From Psoroptes ovis (taxonomy: Eukaryota; Arthropoda; Arachnida; Sarcoptiformes; Psoroptidae), in NCBI GenBank assembly GCA_002943765.1, contig PQWQ01000003.1, positions 1,798,001 to 1,862,000 of the forward strand: DNA of 64,000 nt, written 5' to 3'. A model generated the notes under the pieces. That model was not told the DNA's origin and ran no database searches. It saw only the letters and a program-made list of their open reading frames with translations. Numbering within the stretch: position 1 is the stretch's first letter; every line of letters begins with the position of its first letter. The translations under genes and the position numbers were made by a program. Below, in pieces: positions 13,201 through 26,374 of this stretch.

Positions 13201-16200
13201 GATAATTTTAAAAATCAAAGCAAATCAAATAAAATTGAAAAAATGAATCGGAATCGACATGAAACTATTATCATTCTTTGAATATAGATTGAATAGACAT
13301 TATTCAGATATTCATGGAAAATTATTGAAAACAAAACAAAAAAACTTTTCAATAATCATTCTTTGATGTTTTATAATATATCAAACATTATTATTGAATT
13401 CAAACATCATTATTTCGAGAATACATAAAATGATTTCATCAAATCATATCATTTTATTCTCATTTTTTATTATGTGATTACCATTTTGCATTAATCAGTC
13501 AGTCGATGAATGAACGAATGAATGAACCAAAGTCATTATTCATTCATTCATTCATCACATCAACCAATTCATCAATTATTCTTTCAAAATTACAATCTTT
13601 TCACCCGTTTTTTTTCCAATTTCAAACAAGATATTCATACGCATTAGAGAATACAGAATATTAAACATATGAAAAAATTGAAAATTCAAATAAAATAAAG
13701 GGTTTTTTTTCAAATTTCATCTGAAAAAAAATTAATTTCAAATGGATCAAACATATTAGATGTTTTTCATTATATTCGTGTGTGTGTGTGCGCCTATTAA
13801 TACATTCATGCATATTAATAAAATATAAGTTGAAAAATTACCAAAATTACAAAATCTAAAATTGAATAATTAATGCACATTTCACTGTTGTTACTATTAT
13901 TAGTTGTTTTATTAACCCTTTCACAGTGTTTTTTCATTTTATCAATATCATTTTACATATTGTTTTATTACTTATTCTGATTTTACTTCAATTATTTTCA
14001 TTGTATTTAATAAAATACACTTCACAATGAGTAGAATGAATTACTATGAATATGATTTGAGAATATATGATCAAATCACTGATTTTGAATATGATTAATT
14101 CTTTTGATTTTTTTTGTTTTAATATTTGATTTTCATTAATTTTGAAAAAAAAAACAAATATTATTTTTGAATTAAAAACAAGGTAAAAAAAGATCAAATT
14201 ATTTCATTAAAAGACTCAAATCTAAATATGTTTTCTGAATAAATTTTGAATTAAAACATACGTTGATCGTGTTTCGATTATTCATTATTTACGCATATTA
14301 TTCATTCAATGAAATTGAGTATATTTTCATTTGTTTTCGCTTGTTTTTTTGTTTTTGTTTCAAATATTTCAGAAATATTCAAATACCTATTGGGGATTCG
14401 AGAGACTTGATATGTATCAACCGTGTACAGCAGTGTAAAACTACGACGAAACGACAGAGTGACAATAATCCAATTTGTTTGGTTGTTTTTTGATTATTAT
14501 TAAATGAAATGTGATTCATGAAATGTTTCATATGATCATCGAAAGCTAATTATGAATTGATGAAAACAAAAAAAAAAAAAAAAACACGAAAAAACGGGAA
14601 AAAACAATCCATCAATAAGTTCATTAAGGTTTATGGTTATTAAAAAACAAATGAAAAAAAATCCATTTGGTATGCACAAGTAATTTAGATACATTCATAT
14701 TTTTTTAGTGGCTGGTCCAAAAAGTTCTTGCGCATTCTAAGCAAGCATTTCCAGTGAATAATCGTTGCAAACTTTTCGGACAAAATCTTTGAAAATGAGT
14801 TTTAGGCTTTTTTAGACCTAAAATTTGTCAAAAATTTTCAACTAAATTTTTTCATTTCACTCTTCGAGTATGAAAGTAAAAAATGCCGCCAACCGAATTC
14901 GCTGTCGTTGCGCTATGTGTGTGTGTGCGTGTATAAGTGTGTGTCGTACGTGCTGCTTGGCTTGCACGTGTCGCGTGTTTCCCTACTGCTTTTGAATATT
15001 TTTGAAGATTGATGGAATTAATGGATTTCCTGATCGAAAAAAAAATTCTATTTGAATTATCTACGTTTTTATTAATCTATTATTTCAAATAATTTACAAA
15101 TCCAATCAATTTTAAAGATTGATATCGAAGATATTGTATCGCCGATGGTTATCTTAGATGATAAAAGTTTTCCACGTGTTTTTTGGCCGAAAATATGGTC
15201 ACAAAAACCACAAGAATTCGAAAGATTTGCAAATTTTTTTCCTGTTCATAGTTTGTCAATTTGCTAATTTTTTTTGTCATTTGGCAATTAAGTTACGAAT
15301 AAAAACTCATTGAATACTCATTTAAAATCTTTGAAAACTTTTATAGGGGCAAAAAAGTGTTTGATGACAAACAGTGAAAGGGTTAATTAATTAATTATTT
15401 TTCTGTTAAAAGTTAAAGAATAAAAACACCATCACCAAGCATCTAACCTCGTAAAACATTTAAAAACTTTGCGTGTAGTTTTTTTTGTTTAATTTGCAAT
15501 TCTTAAATTCTGATTATGATTGATGGTCGTATGTGCATGTGTTTACGCTCAAGAATTTAATTTTTGCCGTAATTTTAGCCAAAGCAATTACCTCATTGAA
15601 AAATAGAGAATCAAGAATTAATTTACAAGAATTTGAAAACTTTGAGTGCGAAATATCTCGGAATATTTGTCACTGATTTGATTAAAAAAACTTTCACACC
15701 GAATAATAAGTGAGGAATAATCATGGAATTATTGAGAAATAATCAAAGAATAAAACTTTAATTCTTCACTTGACTAATTATGATCAAAGACAGAAGAATA
15801 TTTTTTGAATTATTCAATGGAAGTAATTTAAAAACCTGTATTTTAACAGGGTGAAATGTGCTATTTTTCAATTTTTGAATAATTCAATCAATTAATAACG
15901 AATTTTAAAACTTACATTTGAATCATCGATAATCGTTGATGTTGATGAGGTTGATGTGTTTGCCGATGGGGTTAAGGTGTTGTTGGCGGTAACTGTGGTC
16001 GCGGTGAATGGCTGATGATCTTCAGAACCTTCACCATTACTTCCACCACATTCATTATTGACACCTTGATTATTGCCGAAACGCTGACGTAAATATGCAA
16101 ATTGTTCAATTATTTGACTGATACGTTTATCATCAATTGGGGATACTGATTTCTGATCAAATTTCGATCCATTATGATTGCTTTGATTATTATTATTAGG

Positions 16201-16689
16201 ATTATTATCATTAATATTACTACTATTAATTTCATTTGATTGTATTATCAGTGATTCTTTTAAAAAATTTAATTTATAGTTTTCAATTAATTCTTCAAAT
16301 AATTTTAAATAATTACGATTGATTAATGGATCATTGTTTGATGTCGTTATGGCTGTGGTCATGGTTGATGATAAAGATGATAGTAATGACGATGGCAAAG
16401 TCGATGCCATGATCATCGGTGAATCAATTTCCGAACGCGATTTCTCCGATCTTAGATTTTGATTTGGATATCCATCGTAATGATCATCTTCGGGAAATTG
16501 ACCATCATCATCATCATCATTAGTTATGATTATTTCTTCTTCCTGCGCTGTTATTGATGATTTTGGTTGATGTTCATTCAACAATACATCATTATTATTG
16601 GATACGGTCGCTTCTGGAACAGTTGTTGCCATTGTTGTTGTTGAATAGAATTTATTGGGTAATTGTGATTTTCTTCGCTTCGATGACAT
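10279..16689 (-). CDS. SoxD: SoxD-group HMG-box transcription factor (Sox5/6/13, Sox102F type)
   Basis: A nuclear DNA-binding architectural factor. Minus-strand exons: 16689-15916 (258 codons), 12380-10666, 10534-10279; 914 aa in total. Junctions are GTAAGT/CAG and GTGAGT/CAG and the phases agree. The HMG box (about residues 725-793, bases 10982-10776) begins [20 protein letters not shown] and is followed by the SoxD-specific tail with RPKRTCIVDGKKLRI and EYKQLMRTRRQEMR. Exon 1 begins MSSKR like vertebrate Sox5 and contains KRISQIIEQFAYLRQR, which matches the start of the SoxD coiled coil. Exon 2 has QQLYQHLNLQ, like the conserved QQLYAAQL block. The last exon is acidic, then Ser/Thr-rich, as in SoxD C-termini. 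Large parts are poly-Asn/Ser/Gln. The Q-box that normally follows the leucine zipper is not visible. The second exon could be read as its own start at 12338, but the in-frame junction with 15916 favours one protein. Confidence 0.9.
13916..13929 (+). repeat. Left terminal inverted repeat of piggyBac-like element
   Basis: CCCTTTCACAGTGT directly after TTAA at 13912-13915. It pairs with the right end at 15369-15382. Confidence 0.65.
15369..15382 (-). repeat. Right terminal inverted repeat of piggyBac-like element
   Basis: On the minus strand it reads CCCTTTCACTGTTT, starting at base 15382, and is followed on the plus strand by TTAA at 15383-15386. Confidence 0.65.
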
Positions 16690-19600
16690 TTTTTCCGAAT
16701 TTCTATTCGCTATATTATAATTGATTATGTGAATATGAATTGTTATTGAAATTATTTACCAAAGTTTATTTATTTATTTTATTAATTTCATTTTCATTTG
16801 ATTATTAATGATGATTTTATGGTAATTGATTAATAGCTGTTTGTTGATTGAATGTATCATACACAAATCATTTTAATGATTTATACATGCACACACATGT
16901 TTGCAACATGTATGCAAAATGATCAATTGAATTTCTTTTGTATATTGCACGTCGGGCATCCGTTCGACTCCCTGAATCCGTAGATCCATAGATTCATGGG
17001 TACGTAGACCTTCATGACAAATTTTCGCGGTAAAAATTTTGAATTTAGAAATTCTTAATTTTGAAATTTTAAAATTCAAAAATTTTTGAGTTCAAAATTG
17101 AAAATCTCGAATCATTCATTGATCAATTGAACAAAATTGAACTACAAGCACCATAAATTTGGCCACAAAATTTGTCAAAATAATCGAAATTTTAGATCAA
17201 ATTCTTATCGATTTCCATTTTCATTTTAATTTCACCCTACCCCTAATAAAAAACAAACGCAAAAAAGGTCCTTGAGGTTTGTGGTTTTTTTTTTTCGTTG
17301 ATTCAATGCCTGTCGGTGCGCGTTTTAGTGTGCATTATTAGTGTAAATTCGGTGGGTTTGTTTGCGTGTGTTTGTGTCATATGGTCCAAATCGGTCAGGC
17401 GTAATGTTTCAAATTGGAAAACAAATGAATCAAATCATCAAATCATATTTTGAAACTAAATTTGATCGAAAAAATCAAAGACCAAGCTTTGAATTTCGAT
17501 CTACGATGCATCAATGTTACATTCATTTTCCTGGCCAACTTTTCGATGATAATTTCTAAAGATCGAATTTGGCGAAAAAATCAACCAATCTTCTAACAAA
17601 TGTGGCCAAATATGTAAAGTATCGATAATGATGTTGTTCGTAAAAATTCGTGTCGATTCCCGATATCGTATCCGATTCGATCCATTGATTTCAGCAGTGA
17701 ACAGACTTACTGGACAGCCCAAATTCAGAAAAAATCAAAAAGTTTATCGAATTTCAAATTTTCCCGAAAAACTGTTCACAAATGCGATGCACAAATATTG
17801 TAAGAAAACGAAAGTGAAAATATTTTAGAAATCATCAATCAAATGAATTTCAAATCATTATTACAAATTCGATACGGCAGGAGTATTTCAACGAAAAACT
17901 AAATCAAAAAATAAACGATTTTCAGCATAATAATCACATCCATAAACATGTTTTACGACGTAAATGAAACAATCGTTTGCCCTTTGACTTTTTCAATTCA
18001 ATTCATTGAATTTTGTGTTTCGAAAAACAACAAATTTTCATCTTATTTGTGGACCATATGTATAAACGATTAAATCAATTCAATTCTGAATTATACTTAC
18101 AATGGCAGACGGCAGACAAATTAATTTCGATGAAATTAGTTCTTGGTTACTCGTTGGTAGACATAAACAAAATCAACCAAAATTTTCAAATCTAAAATAC
18201 ATGTGTTTTTTCATTCACAAACGCAAATTTGTTCTGATTAATCTTACTGATTTTGGCCACAGAAGCCAATCGGCTCAAAGTGGAAATTTCGAATCAAAAT
18301 TTTCGGCCATCAAATTCAAGATTTTGGCACAATTCACATCACCGAATGATAATAAATCAATTCATAATCGAAATATAAACTTACCTATTTGAGACTTCGT
18401 GTGGTAATTCTTGAAGAAAATTTGTGGCAGAAAATCTGCTTCGAGACTGATTTATCTTCTAAGGGATTCAAAGAGTTTTTTGAGATGCTGTGATATATAC
18501 ACTGTGAAACCATGAACGACAATGATGATTCGCAGATTCAAATTCAAATGAACGAATGATTGTTGAACAACAAAAGAATTCATTGAAACAATCGTCGAAG
18601 AATTATTCTGTTTTTTCCTTCTTTAGAATGTCAAATTTAACAAAAGAATTTTGCGCAAGTTTTTTTTGTATTTCACCATCACCACTATTAGGCCACACAA
18701 AAATTCTTCTTCGGGCCATTGTGTGCTGTTGTTATGTGCATTATTCCATTATCCATTGTGAACAACTGTGAACAAACAAAAATGGGTGGCTTTTGTTATA
18801 TCATGTGTGTGCGATTTGATTTTTTTTTTGTTTGTCTTCTTTTCTTTTTTGTCAAAACACCAGAAAAAACGAAAATTTTGAATCCATTACGCATTACCAT
18901 TAAATAAAACAGCGAATAATGGTACAAATAAATGATTCTGTATTGATCACAATCACATTGATTATTATCATCGATTCCATTGCGAACCATTGTTCACAGC
19001 AATCAATGTTCAACAACAGAATAAACAAAGAATAAAGAATAAACAAATAGTTTCGATGAAAAACAAATGATTTTTTTTTCGCTAAATCTGTATTTGTGCT
19101 GGTGTATTGTTCCCGCCTTTATTTTCTTCCATTATTTTCTATTCTGTTATTTGTTGAAAAAAATGGGAGGTTACCATTTATTATTTTTGCTATTATTATC
19201 GTTCATTCATTATTATTCGCTATTATTATTTTGGAACAAATAAAGAATTTTCAATTCTTTTTCAGAAATTTTTCTTGAATTTTCTTTTGACATTTTGATA
19301 TTTTTTGCTTGTTTTGTTTTGTGTGAAACGAATGACAGCAGCTTTGGAGTAGTTAAAATGAACAATTTAACAAAGAATTGATGTGTGTTTAGATGGAAAA
19401 CAAAAAAGCAAAGAAAAGTAATAAAGTATTGCATTCAAGATTCTTAAGAAACAGCAAATTCTCTGTACAAATTCTCTGTGAAAAATATGTTGGCATCATT
19501 ATTCTGACGAATTTATTATTTCTTTTTACTTGATTTGATTCGCATCGATTAATATTGTCTTCATTTCGATATTTTACTTTTCTTTTCTTTGATCGAAAAT

Positions 19601-22600
19601 AAAGTTGAAATTCTGAGCTTCGTCACAATTCAACCAATAATAATAATGATTTTGTTTTTTGTATCGATTTTTTTTTTTTTTTTGAATCTTTCGAATATCA
19701 TTTCCAGTTCTTTGGAAATTTCATTTTCAACTCTTCGAATGTTTTCGTTTCATGCTTCAATGGATTATTTTTCCATTTTTTCTCTCGTATTTCTTTATGG
19801 TCGCCATTATTCTTCGCTGTTGTTTTACGTTGTTATTAGCTTATAACAAATAATAACGATGAAAAATAATGAAAAATTTTCCAATTATTCTCTTTTTCAT
19901 TATTTCGTGTCTTTCCATATAGATTTATAGATTCAAAATTTGCTTTCTAATGATCATTCGATACCAACCACTCATTGACAAATGTTTTATAAAGAATAAT
20001 TTGTGAACATCTGAAAATAAAGAATTTTGATTTTGAATTGAAATGAAACGATACGCGAAATGAAAAATTTTGAAAAATGAAATCGAATAATCGAATCATT
20101 TTGTGAATCGAACACACGAAAAGTAATTGTTCGAATTTGAAAACTCCATAAGAATTTTTGTGAAAATTGTTGAGGCCACGCCCATTTTTTCAATGTTTTC
20201 AATTTTTTAAATTTTCGGCTTTGTTTTATTTCAAATAAAATTCAAAAATAGAATTCATCGAACACACGAAAACAAAGGAATTTCGTATTTTTTTTTAACC
20301 ATTCTCCTTTTTAATTTTCATCCTTTTTTTTCTCCCATTCGTCAAATAGTTGAAATCAATGAAAACATTTGTCAACGCCCATTCAATTTAAATTCATTGA
20401 ATTTTTGAAAAAATTCTTTTCACTTGAAAAATAAACAAACAAATGAAATTGCGAATGAATTCTTTGATTTTTTTTTTTTTAATTTTCAAATTTCAAAATT
20501 TTCGAAAATTTCAAATTTTAAAATGCGATCAAATTTGAAATGAAAACGAAAAATTCATTAAGAGTTCGCCAGCAACAAAAAAAAAAAAAAAAAAAAAAAA
20601 CAAATTTTGAAAAGAATTTGATTCAAAAAATAATTTCGAAAAAATAATTTGAAAAATAAATGAAATTGAAAGCAAATTCCCAATGGTGATCTGTGAATTT
20701 TTCATTCATTCACAAATTTCCAAATTTTTTTCGAAATTCATCGAAAATTCTTTCGATTCTCGATCAAAACAACGACAAAACAGGATCAAAGACAAAATAC
20801 AGAATCAAAACATTCAAACATAATCAACTCTAAGCACTCAAAGAATCAAAACAAAATACAGATTCAAAGCACTCCAATAACTAATTTTCAGCTCGATTCT
20901 ATTTTGTCACATAATCAGAATCAAGAACCAAGAATTCTGGCAAAATTTTTTCAAATGAATGGAAATCAATATAAGAATACATAACGTACCTGTTCGTATG
21001 ATCAAATAATGTAATATTATGATGATGCCAATGACATCATAAAAAATTATGGTGGCAAAGTGCGTGGTTGGAGGAAATGCTATTTATGAAACACTAAAAT
21101 TGACTGAAATCATGCGACAAATAATGGTGAAATATGTCGTTTTTTAAATATATTTTTGAAAATGGCAGAAAATGTCATTTTCCAAATATTTTGACACATC
21201 AAACACGTCATCATGATTATCGTGATGATGAAAATAACACGCATTTTGATAATGCATGTCATTCACTCGATATACAGCTAAGCACACCACCAAACACTGA
21301 CAACAAACCCAGATCATAACACACATCATTCATTTGAATTTGAACACCATTTAATTGACTGGTAATACTATTATTTACCGGACCTGGTCAATTGAATCAA
21401 TCAAAATATGTTCAGTGATACATTTCATTTCAATTATCATCACATGGAACAAAAATTTTGACCATCAAATTTCAAGTAAATTCCAAACAAAAAACAACTA
21501 CACAAAAGATTACCAAAGTTCCATGTTGCGCTTGTGATACATTACGCTTGTAAATACATAAATTTAAACGACTACTCAAATCCTATTCATTGGTTTCACT
21601 TGCAAAATTGCCCTAGGGGTTTAAGTTCGACAGAACGACAATGAGCCAGAATTCCAAAATGGATTTCATTTCATAGTATTTAGGTTCGAATCTATTCTCT
21701 CTTTGTTTTGTGGTTGAAATGATTCAATTTTACATTCTAGGGGCAGGAGGAGGGTAGTTTTGTGGGTAATATGCATCCTCTTCAAAATAGTTACAAATAA
21801 AAAACCCACGTAAAACCATTTCGTATCACATTCGAAAAATTCTTTTTGAATAATCTAATCAAAAAATTGATCATTTTTCTATTTCAGACTCTAATACAAT
21901 ATGAATGAATTTCATAATTCACAATATGAAGGCAAATACATTGAACAGCAAAGAATCAAAAACCACACTCAAACAACCACCAGTGAATTGACTTGTCAAA
22001 TTAGTGTTTGATGGCTTCATTTACAACTATTTGTAAAATTTTCATATAAACCAAGTGTCTCTGCTTGCAACGTCCCTTGCCAATGCTGATTTCAAACGAT
22101 AATTTCATTTGACACCCTAATTATGATTGACGTTTCTTTCTATTTCTTTGCTGGTTGGTACAAATACTCGGAAAATGAAAATGTTTTGTAAATCAATTTT
22201 GCATCATTTACTGTCCTCTTCTCTCTTGAAATTGATTCAAATTTTATTTTTTTCTTAAAAATAATCATAATAATAATAATAATGAATCAATGATCATGAT
22301 AATAGTGAATGAATAAAAATAAAATGAAATCATTATTATTAATATAATGGAAAAAGAATTCTGAATAATGAGAAATTAGGCGAAATTTTGATTTTGAAAA
22401 ATTTAATCTAAATTAAATTGTATCGGTGTTTATTGGATGTTAACATAATGGCCATTAATTATTGATTGATAGTTTGATTAATTAATTAATTCAACTATTG
22501 AATAGAATAAAATTCAAATGCTGATACAAATTTTTCTTGAAATTTTCTCAATTACACGAGGTGCTCTTTGATTAGAAATGAAAAAGATGAAAAGGAACAT

Positions 22601-22910
22601 AATTTTTTCAATATTATTATTTTTGTTTTTATATTGATTTTTTGCAATAATTAAATGATAAACTATCATAAATTCTTTTAATTACTGTAATATAAACTCA
22701 AATCATTAAAGTGTTTTGTATATTGGTAGAATAAAAATGGGCAAAAGAAAAAGCACTGATATTTATAATAATATTGATAATTATTATAGAGAATATTTTT
22801 TTTGTGATTAAAATTTTTTTTTATCGAATATGTGACAATAATAATGTGATAGATTCTTGATTTATGATTATTAAAAAAAATTATCATTTGTTTTTGTTGA
22901 TTGAATGATT
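16690..22910. other. Intergenic region between SoxD and CTCF
   Basis: It presumably holds the SoxD 5' UTR and upstream control region on the left and the CTCF 3' UTR on the right. Short open frames at 17362, 18013, 18102 and 18556 (+) overlap each other and show no motif. There are good minus-strand splice-donor-like sites at about 18379-18386 (ATAG/GTAAGT) and 20982-20988 (CAG/GTACGT) that could belong to non-coding 5' exons of SoxD, without proof. An A24 run lies at 20577-20600. GC-richer patches near 16950-17030 and 21600-21770 may be old transposon remains, but I cannot name them. Confidence 0.5.
20577..20600 (+). repeat. Poly(A) homopolymer, 24 bases
   Basis: An uninterrupted run of A, flanked by CAGCAAC and CAAATTTTG. 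No target duplication was found around it, so I do not call it a retroposon tail. Confidence 0.8.
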
Positions 22911-25651
22911 CTATTGCCCATGTACAGCAGGCATCGAAAGAATTATTTCATCTTCATCATCTTCATCCTGCAAAACAGAAATATATGAAACATTAATCAA
23001 TAAATTAAATTTTGAAAAATTATAAGGATCAGAATACCTTGAATCCAAAACAAGAATCTAAATCTTTTTGTTTCTGTAACTGTTCTTCATAATTCATTGT
23101 ATCACTATTATCAAAAGATAATTGTGATGGTGCATCCGTGGTGAGTGATGTTTCGCCATTTTCACTATTCAACAATGATTTTGAATCATCATATAGAACT
23201 TGAACATCTAAATTTAAATTATGTTAATAATAAAATGCAAAATAAATTCAATCGAAAAATGCATACCATTTGTTTTAGTTGAATTCCTTGTCACACGAGC
23301 GGATCGTGAAATTATTCGCGGTGTTGCTGCTGTTGCATTAGAATTTGAAGCTGCATCAGCTGTTATCTGTCCATTAGAAGATGTGTCGCCATCCTGTGAT
23401 ACTAATAATAACATTACTTGATCATTATTAGAATCTATTAGCTGTTGATCTAATGTGATTTGTATTGAACCATCGCCAGCAGTTGATGAATCTATTATGG
23501 CACCACTTGAATCAGCCGTTACTATTGAAACTTGTGTAGGATCTTCGCTCATTTCATAATCATCTTCATCCTCATAATATTCATCATCAATCAGCTGAGA
23601 ATTGTTTAAAATTTCAACATCTTTTGAATTATTATTTTTATTATCCGGATCATGATGGGCCATATGCCGGATAAGATTGCCTTTATGACGGAAAGCTTTT
23701 GAACAATGTGCACATTCATGTGTTTTTTCTTTCGGCACAGGTGGTACGTATGTTGGATTATGATAAAGATTTTTATGGCGTTTTAATAATTGTTTTTGAC
23801 GGAACGATAATTGACATACTTCACATATGTACTAATAATAAAATTCATGATTGAAAAAAAAATAAATGAAATTTTCTTTTGAAAAAAAGATAACTTACAG
23901 GTTTTTGGTCAGTATGAATCAACATGTGCGATTCAAGATGACGGGCTGATACTGATGCATATTTACAAAGATCGCATTTAAAACATTTTTCGCCTTCATG
24001 TGTTTTAAGATGCATTTTGAATTGATAACGATCCGGGAATGATTGGTCGCATCGTTTGCAAGTCAACATTTTATCACTAGTGTGAAGCTTCTGCACATGG
24101 ATACGTAAATCAGTTTTGCGCCCACAAGTTGTCGGACAAAATTCGCACTATATAAAAAAAAATTCAATGAATAAATTACATGATAATTTTCAGTTAAAAA
24201 CCTACTTTAAATACAGGTTTATTTCCTGTATGAATCAATTTATGTGCCTTCAATGAATTACTTTGAGTAAATCGTTGATGACAAACATCACATAAGTATG
24301 GTTTTTCTCCTAAATAATTTGTTAGAAATATTTCAATTGGAATAAATAATTTACAAGCTACCGAATCAAAACAGATCTAACCTGTATGAATACGAAGATG
24401 GCGCTTCAATTTATATGTATCCGGCGAAGCATATGTGCAATGTGGACATTGATATGGTCTTTCTCCTGTATGACAACGCATATGACGTTTCAATTTGGAT
24501 AATTCTACAGATGCATAATCGCATTCAGTGCAGCGATGAGGTTTTTCATGTGTATGACGATAACGAATATGGCGAACCAATTCGCCGGAAGTAGTGAATG
24601 CAGCATCACAAAATTTACATTGATGGGGGCGAACACCTGTATGGGTGTTAACATGATTATGCAATGATGCCAATGTCTGATTTATTTAATGAATGAAAAA
24701 CATTTGAATAAATTGTATGAACTGTGACAAAATCATACATACTTTGAAACCGCGCTCACAAATGCCACATTTATGTGGTCGATCTTCACTGTGAGATTTT
24801 AAATGTCGTGAAAGAAGATATCTTTTTGTGCTCGTATATGTGCAATAAGTACAAACATGAACGTTTGAACTGCTACTGCCGCTTGTAGTGTTTAGCGCTA
24901 ATGAGCTAGAGCCAGATTTCACCTTTGATTTAGATGAATCGGCAGATTTGGCCGGTCGACCACGTTTTACTGGAGTTTTAAAATCAACATCATCTTCAAA
25001 AGCTGATTGATTTTTGGAAGAGCTAGTGGCCGATGTTCCTTGCGATGTTGCTGCACGATTTGGTTGATCATTGAAATCATAAACAGAAATATCATTTTGG
25101 CCATCATCATCCATCAACTCTTCTTTGATTTTTTGATTTTTACGAAATGCTCCACGTGTACGCTTAGCTGGTGTTTCTTCAACGTTCGAAGTCATTTCCT
25201 CCGGTTGATTTGTATCATCATCACCATTCGTTGTTTCTTGTCCATCATCATTAGCAGTGACAACTAATGCTTGCTCTTCATCGGTCGCACCAGATTCTGG
25301 TTCCATGATCAACATATATTGCTGATCGTTGTTCATTACCATGAATGTTTGAAAATTGCCAGACTGTTCTGATTGTCCATCTTGATCAGTCAATACAATA
25401 TTACCAGCTATCTCTTTGCCATCGATTGTATACAATACTTGATTGGCTGTTGCTTCAGATTGCTCGGTATCGGTATTTTCATCATTTTCATCAGTTACGG
25501 TTGTTGCCGCTGCAGTCGTTTCATTTTCATCTACGGCATCATTTTCATTGCTATCATTTTTACCCGCATTATTGTCATCATTATTATCATATAAATATTC
25601 TTGTATATCCGAAATCGTATCCGTTTCGGTTGCAACAACAATATCAGTCAT
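22911..25651 (-). CDS. CTCF: CTCF, 11-zinc-finger insulator protein
   Basis: A nuclear zinc-finger protein that organises chromatin loops with cohesin. Minus-strand exons: 25651-24743, 24676-24382, 24309-24206, 24147-23899, 23831-23267, 23207-23038, 22967-22911. All seven junctions are GT/AG with matching phase, giving 782 aa. Eleven C2H2 fingers run from about residue 267 to 579. The specificity core is strongly conserved, with ELVRHIRYRHTHEKP in finger 3, CDYASVELSKLKRHMRCHTG in finger 4, YASPDTYKLKRH in finger 5, FTQSNSLKAH in finger 6 and FRQKQLLKRH in finger 10. Finger 11 reads as C2H2 (HMAHH). The N-terminal acidic region carries SVYDF (Y191-F193), matching the cohesin-binding YDF motif of human CTCF, and an AT-hook-like KRGRPAK near 229. 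The last exon ends EIILSMPAVHGQ, resembling the human end EMILSMMDR. Orthology is very secure. Confidence 0.97.
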
Positions 25652-26374
25652 GTTATTACAATAATTTCAACGAATTCGTAATTGCACTGTAAAGCATATC
25701 AGAAAAATAAAAGATATTAATCATAAATCGTCATTTTTACTTTTAATTAAAACGATTATAAATAATTGAAACAAAATATTAAATGATACAATTTCTGATC
25801 ATTTATTTTGATTTTTTTTTATTAATAATCAACTGCCACAATGCGGTCATTTGATGAAAGAATAACTGGGAACGCAACCTAATAGAGGCCATTACTATCG
25901 ACATTGTTGATCATGGCAAAAAAATTTCAATTTCAAATTCAATTGTCAAAGACAAAAAATTTCCTTGTTGAAATTATTATAAATGATACTTACAAGAAAT
26001 GAATTAATTAGTAAATTAATTTGATTAAGCAAATAAATTGATGATAAGTGAACAAAAATATTTTTGTTTATATGAGATATGGCAATTCTCAAATAATAAA
26101 AATCAAAAAAAAAACCTCAAAGATTCCTTAATTATACAAATAGAGTGCGCTCACTGCGTATATACAAAGAAGTATGCACACTCACATACATACAGTGAGA
26201 ATGTATCAAAAAATACAACGATTTTTATTTTAATTTTCGTTACAACCACACAGCATTCAACGCTGCCACTGCTTTGTGATTTTCATTTTACATATAACCT
26301 AAAATCCGATCGAGGTAGTAGCATAGAATTGTGCTGCGTATTTTTTTTAATACAATAAAAAATCAAAACACGCC

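Larger units (their letters stand above)
13916..15382. mobile_element. Non-autonomous or decayed piggyBac-like element (TTAA target)
   Basis: A 1467-bp segment is bounded by TTAA on both sides (13912-13915 and 15383-15386). Its left end reads CCCTTTCACAGTG and its right end, on the opposite strand, CCCTTTCACTGTT: nine identical terminal bases, and about 12 of 14 allowing mismatches. TTAA duplication together with CCC-starting inverted repeats is the hallmark of the piggyBac superfamily (established knowledge). I find no transposase frame inside; the interior is AT-rich with one GC-richer patch near 14880-14990. It is therefore either a non-autonomous derivative or a decayed copy. It sits in the first intron of SoxD. 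Confidence 0.7.
12381..15915 (-). other. Intron 1 of SoxD, hosting a piggyBac-like element
   Basis: A 3.5 kb phase-0 intron (donor GTAAGT read on the minus strand at 15915, acceptor CAG at 12381). It contains the TTAA-flanked element at 13916-15382, listed separately. No additional SoxD exon with heptads or glutamine-rich coding was found; open frames such as 12976-13281 (+) and 14263-14493 (+) show no family resemblance. Confidence 0.7.

Noticed and set aside
16955..16975. tRNA T-loop-like string CCGTTCGACTCCC
   Set aside because: The flanking bases do not form a T stem, and there is no A-box or acceptor pairing on either strand.
18102..18392. 96-codon open frame starting MADGRQINFDEISSW
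   Set aside because: Looks more protein-like at the start, but overlaps other frames, has no splice partner and no recognisable domain.
21680..21700. AGGTTCGAATCT, tRNA B-box-like
   Set aside because: No A-box at the right distance and no cloverleaf pairing.
25345..25692. Several plus-strand frames opposite CTCF exon 1
   Set aside because: Antisense shadows of acidic, Asp/Asn-rich coding sequence.
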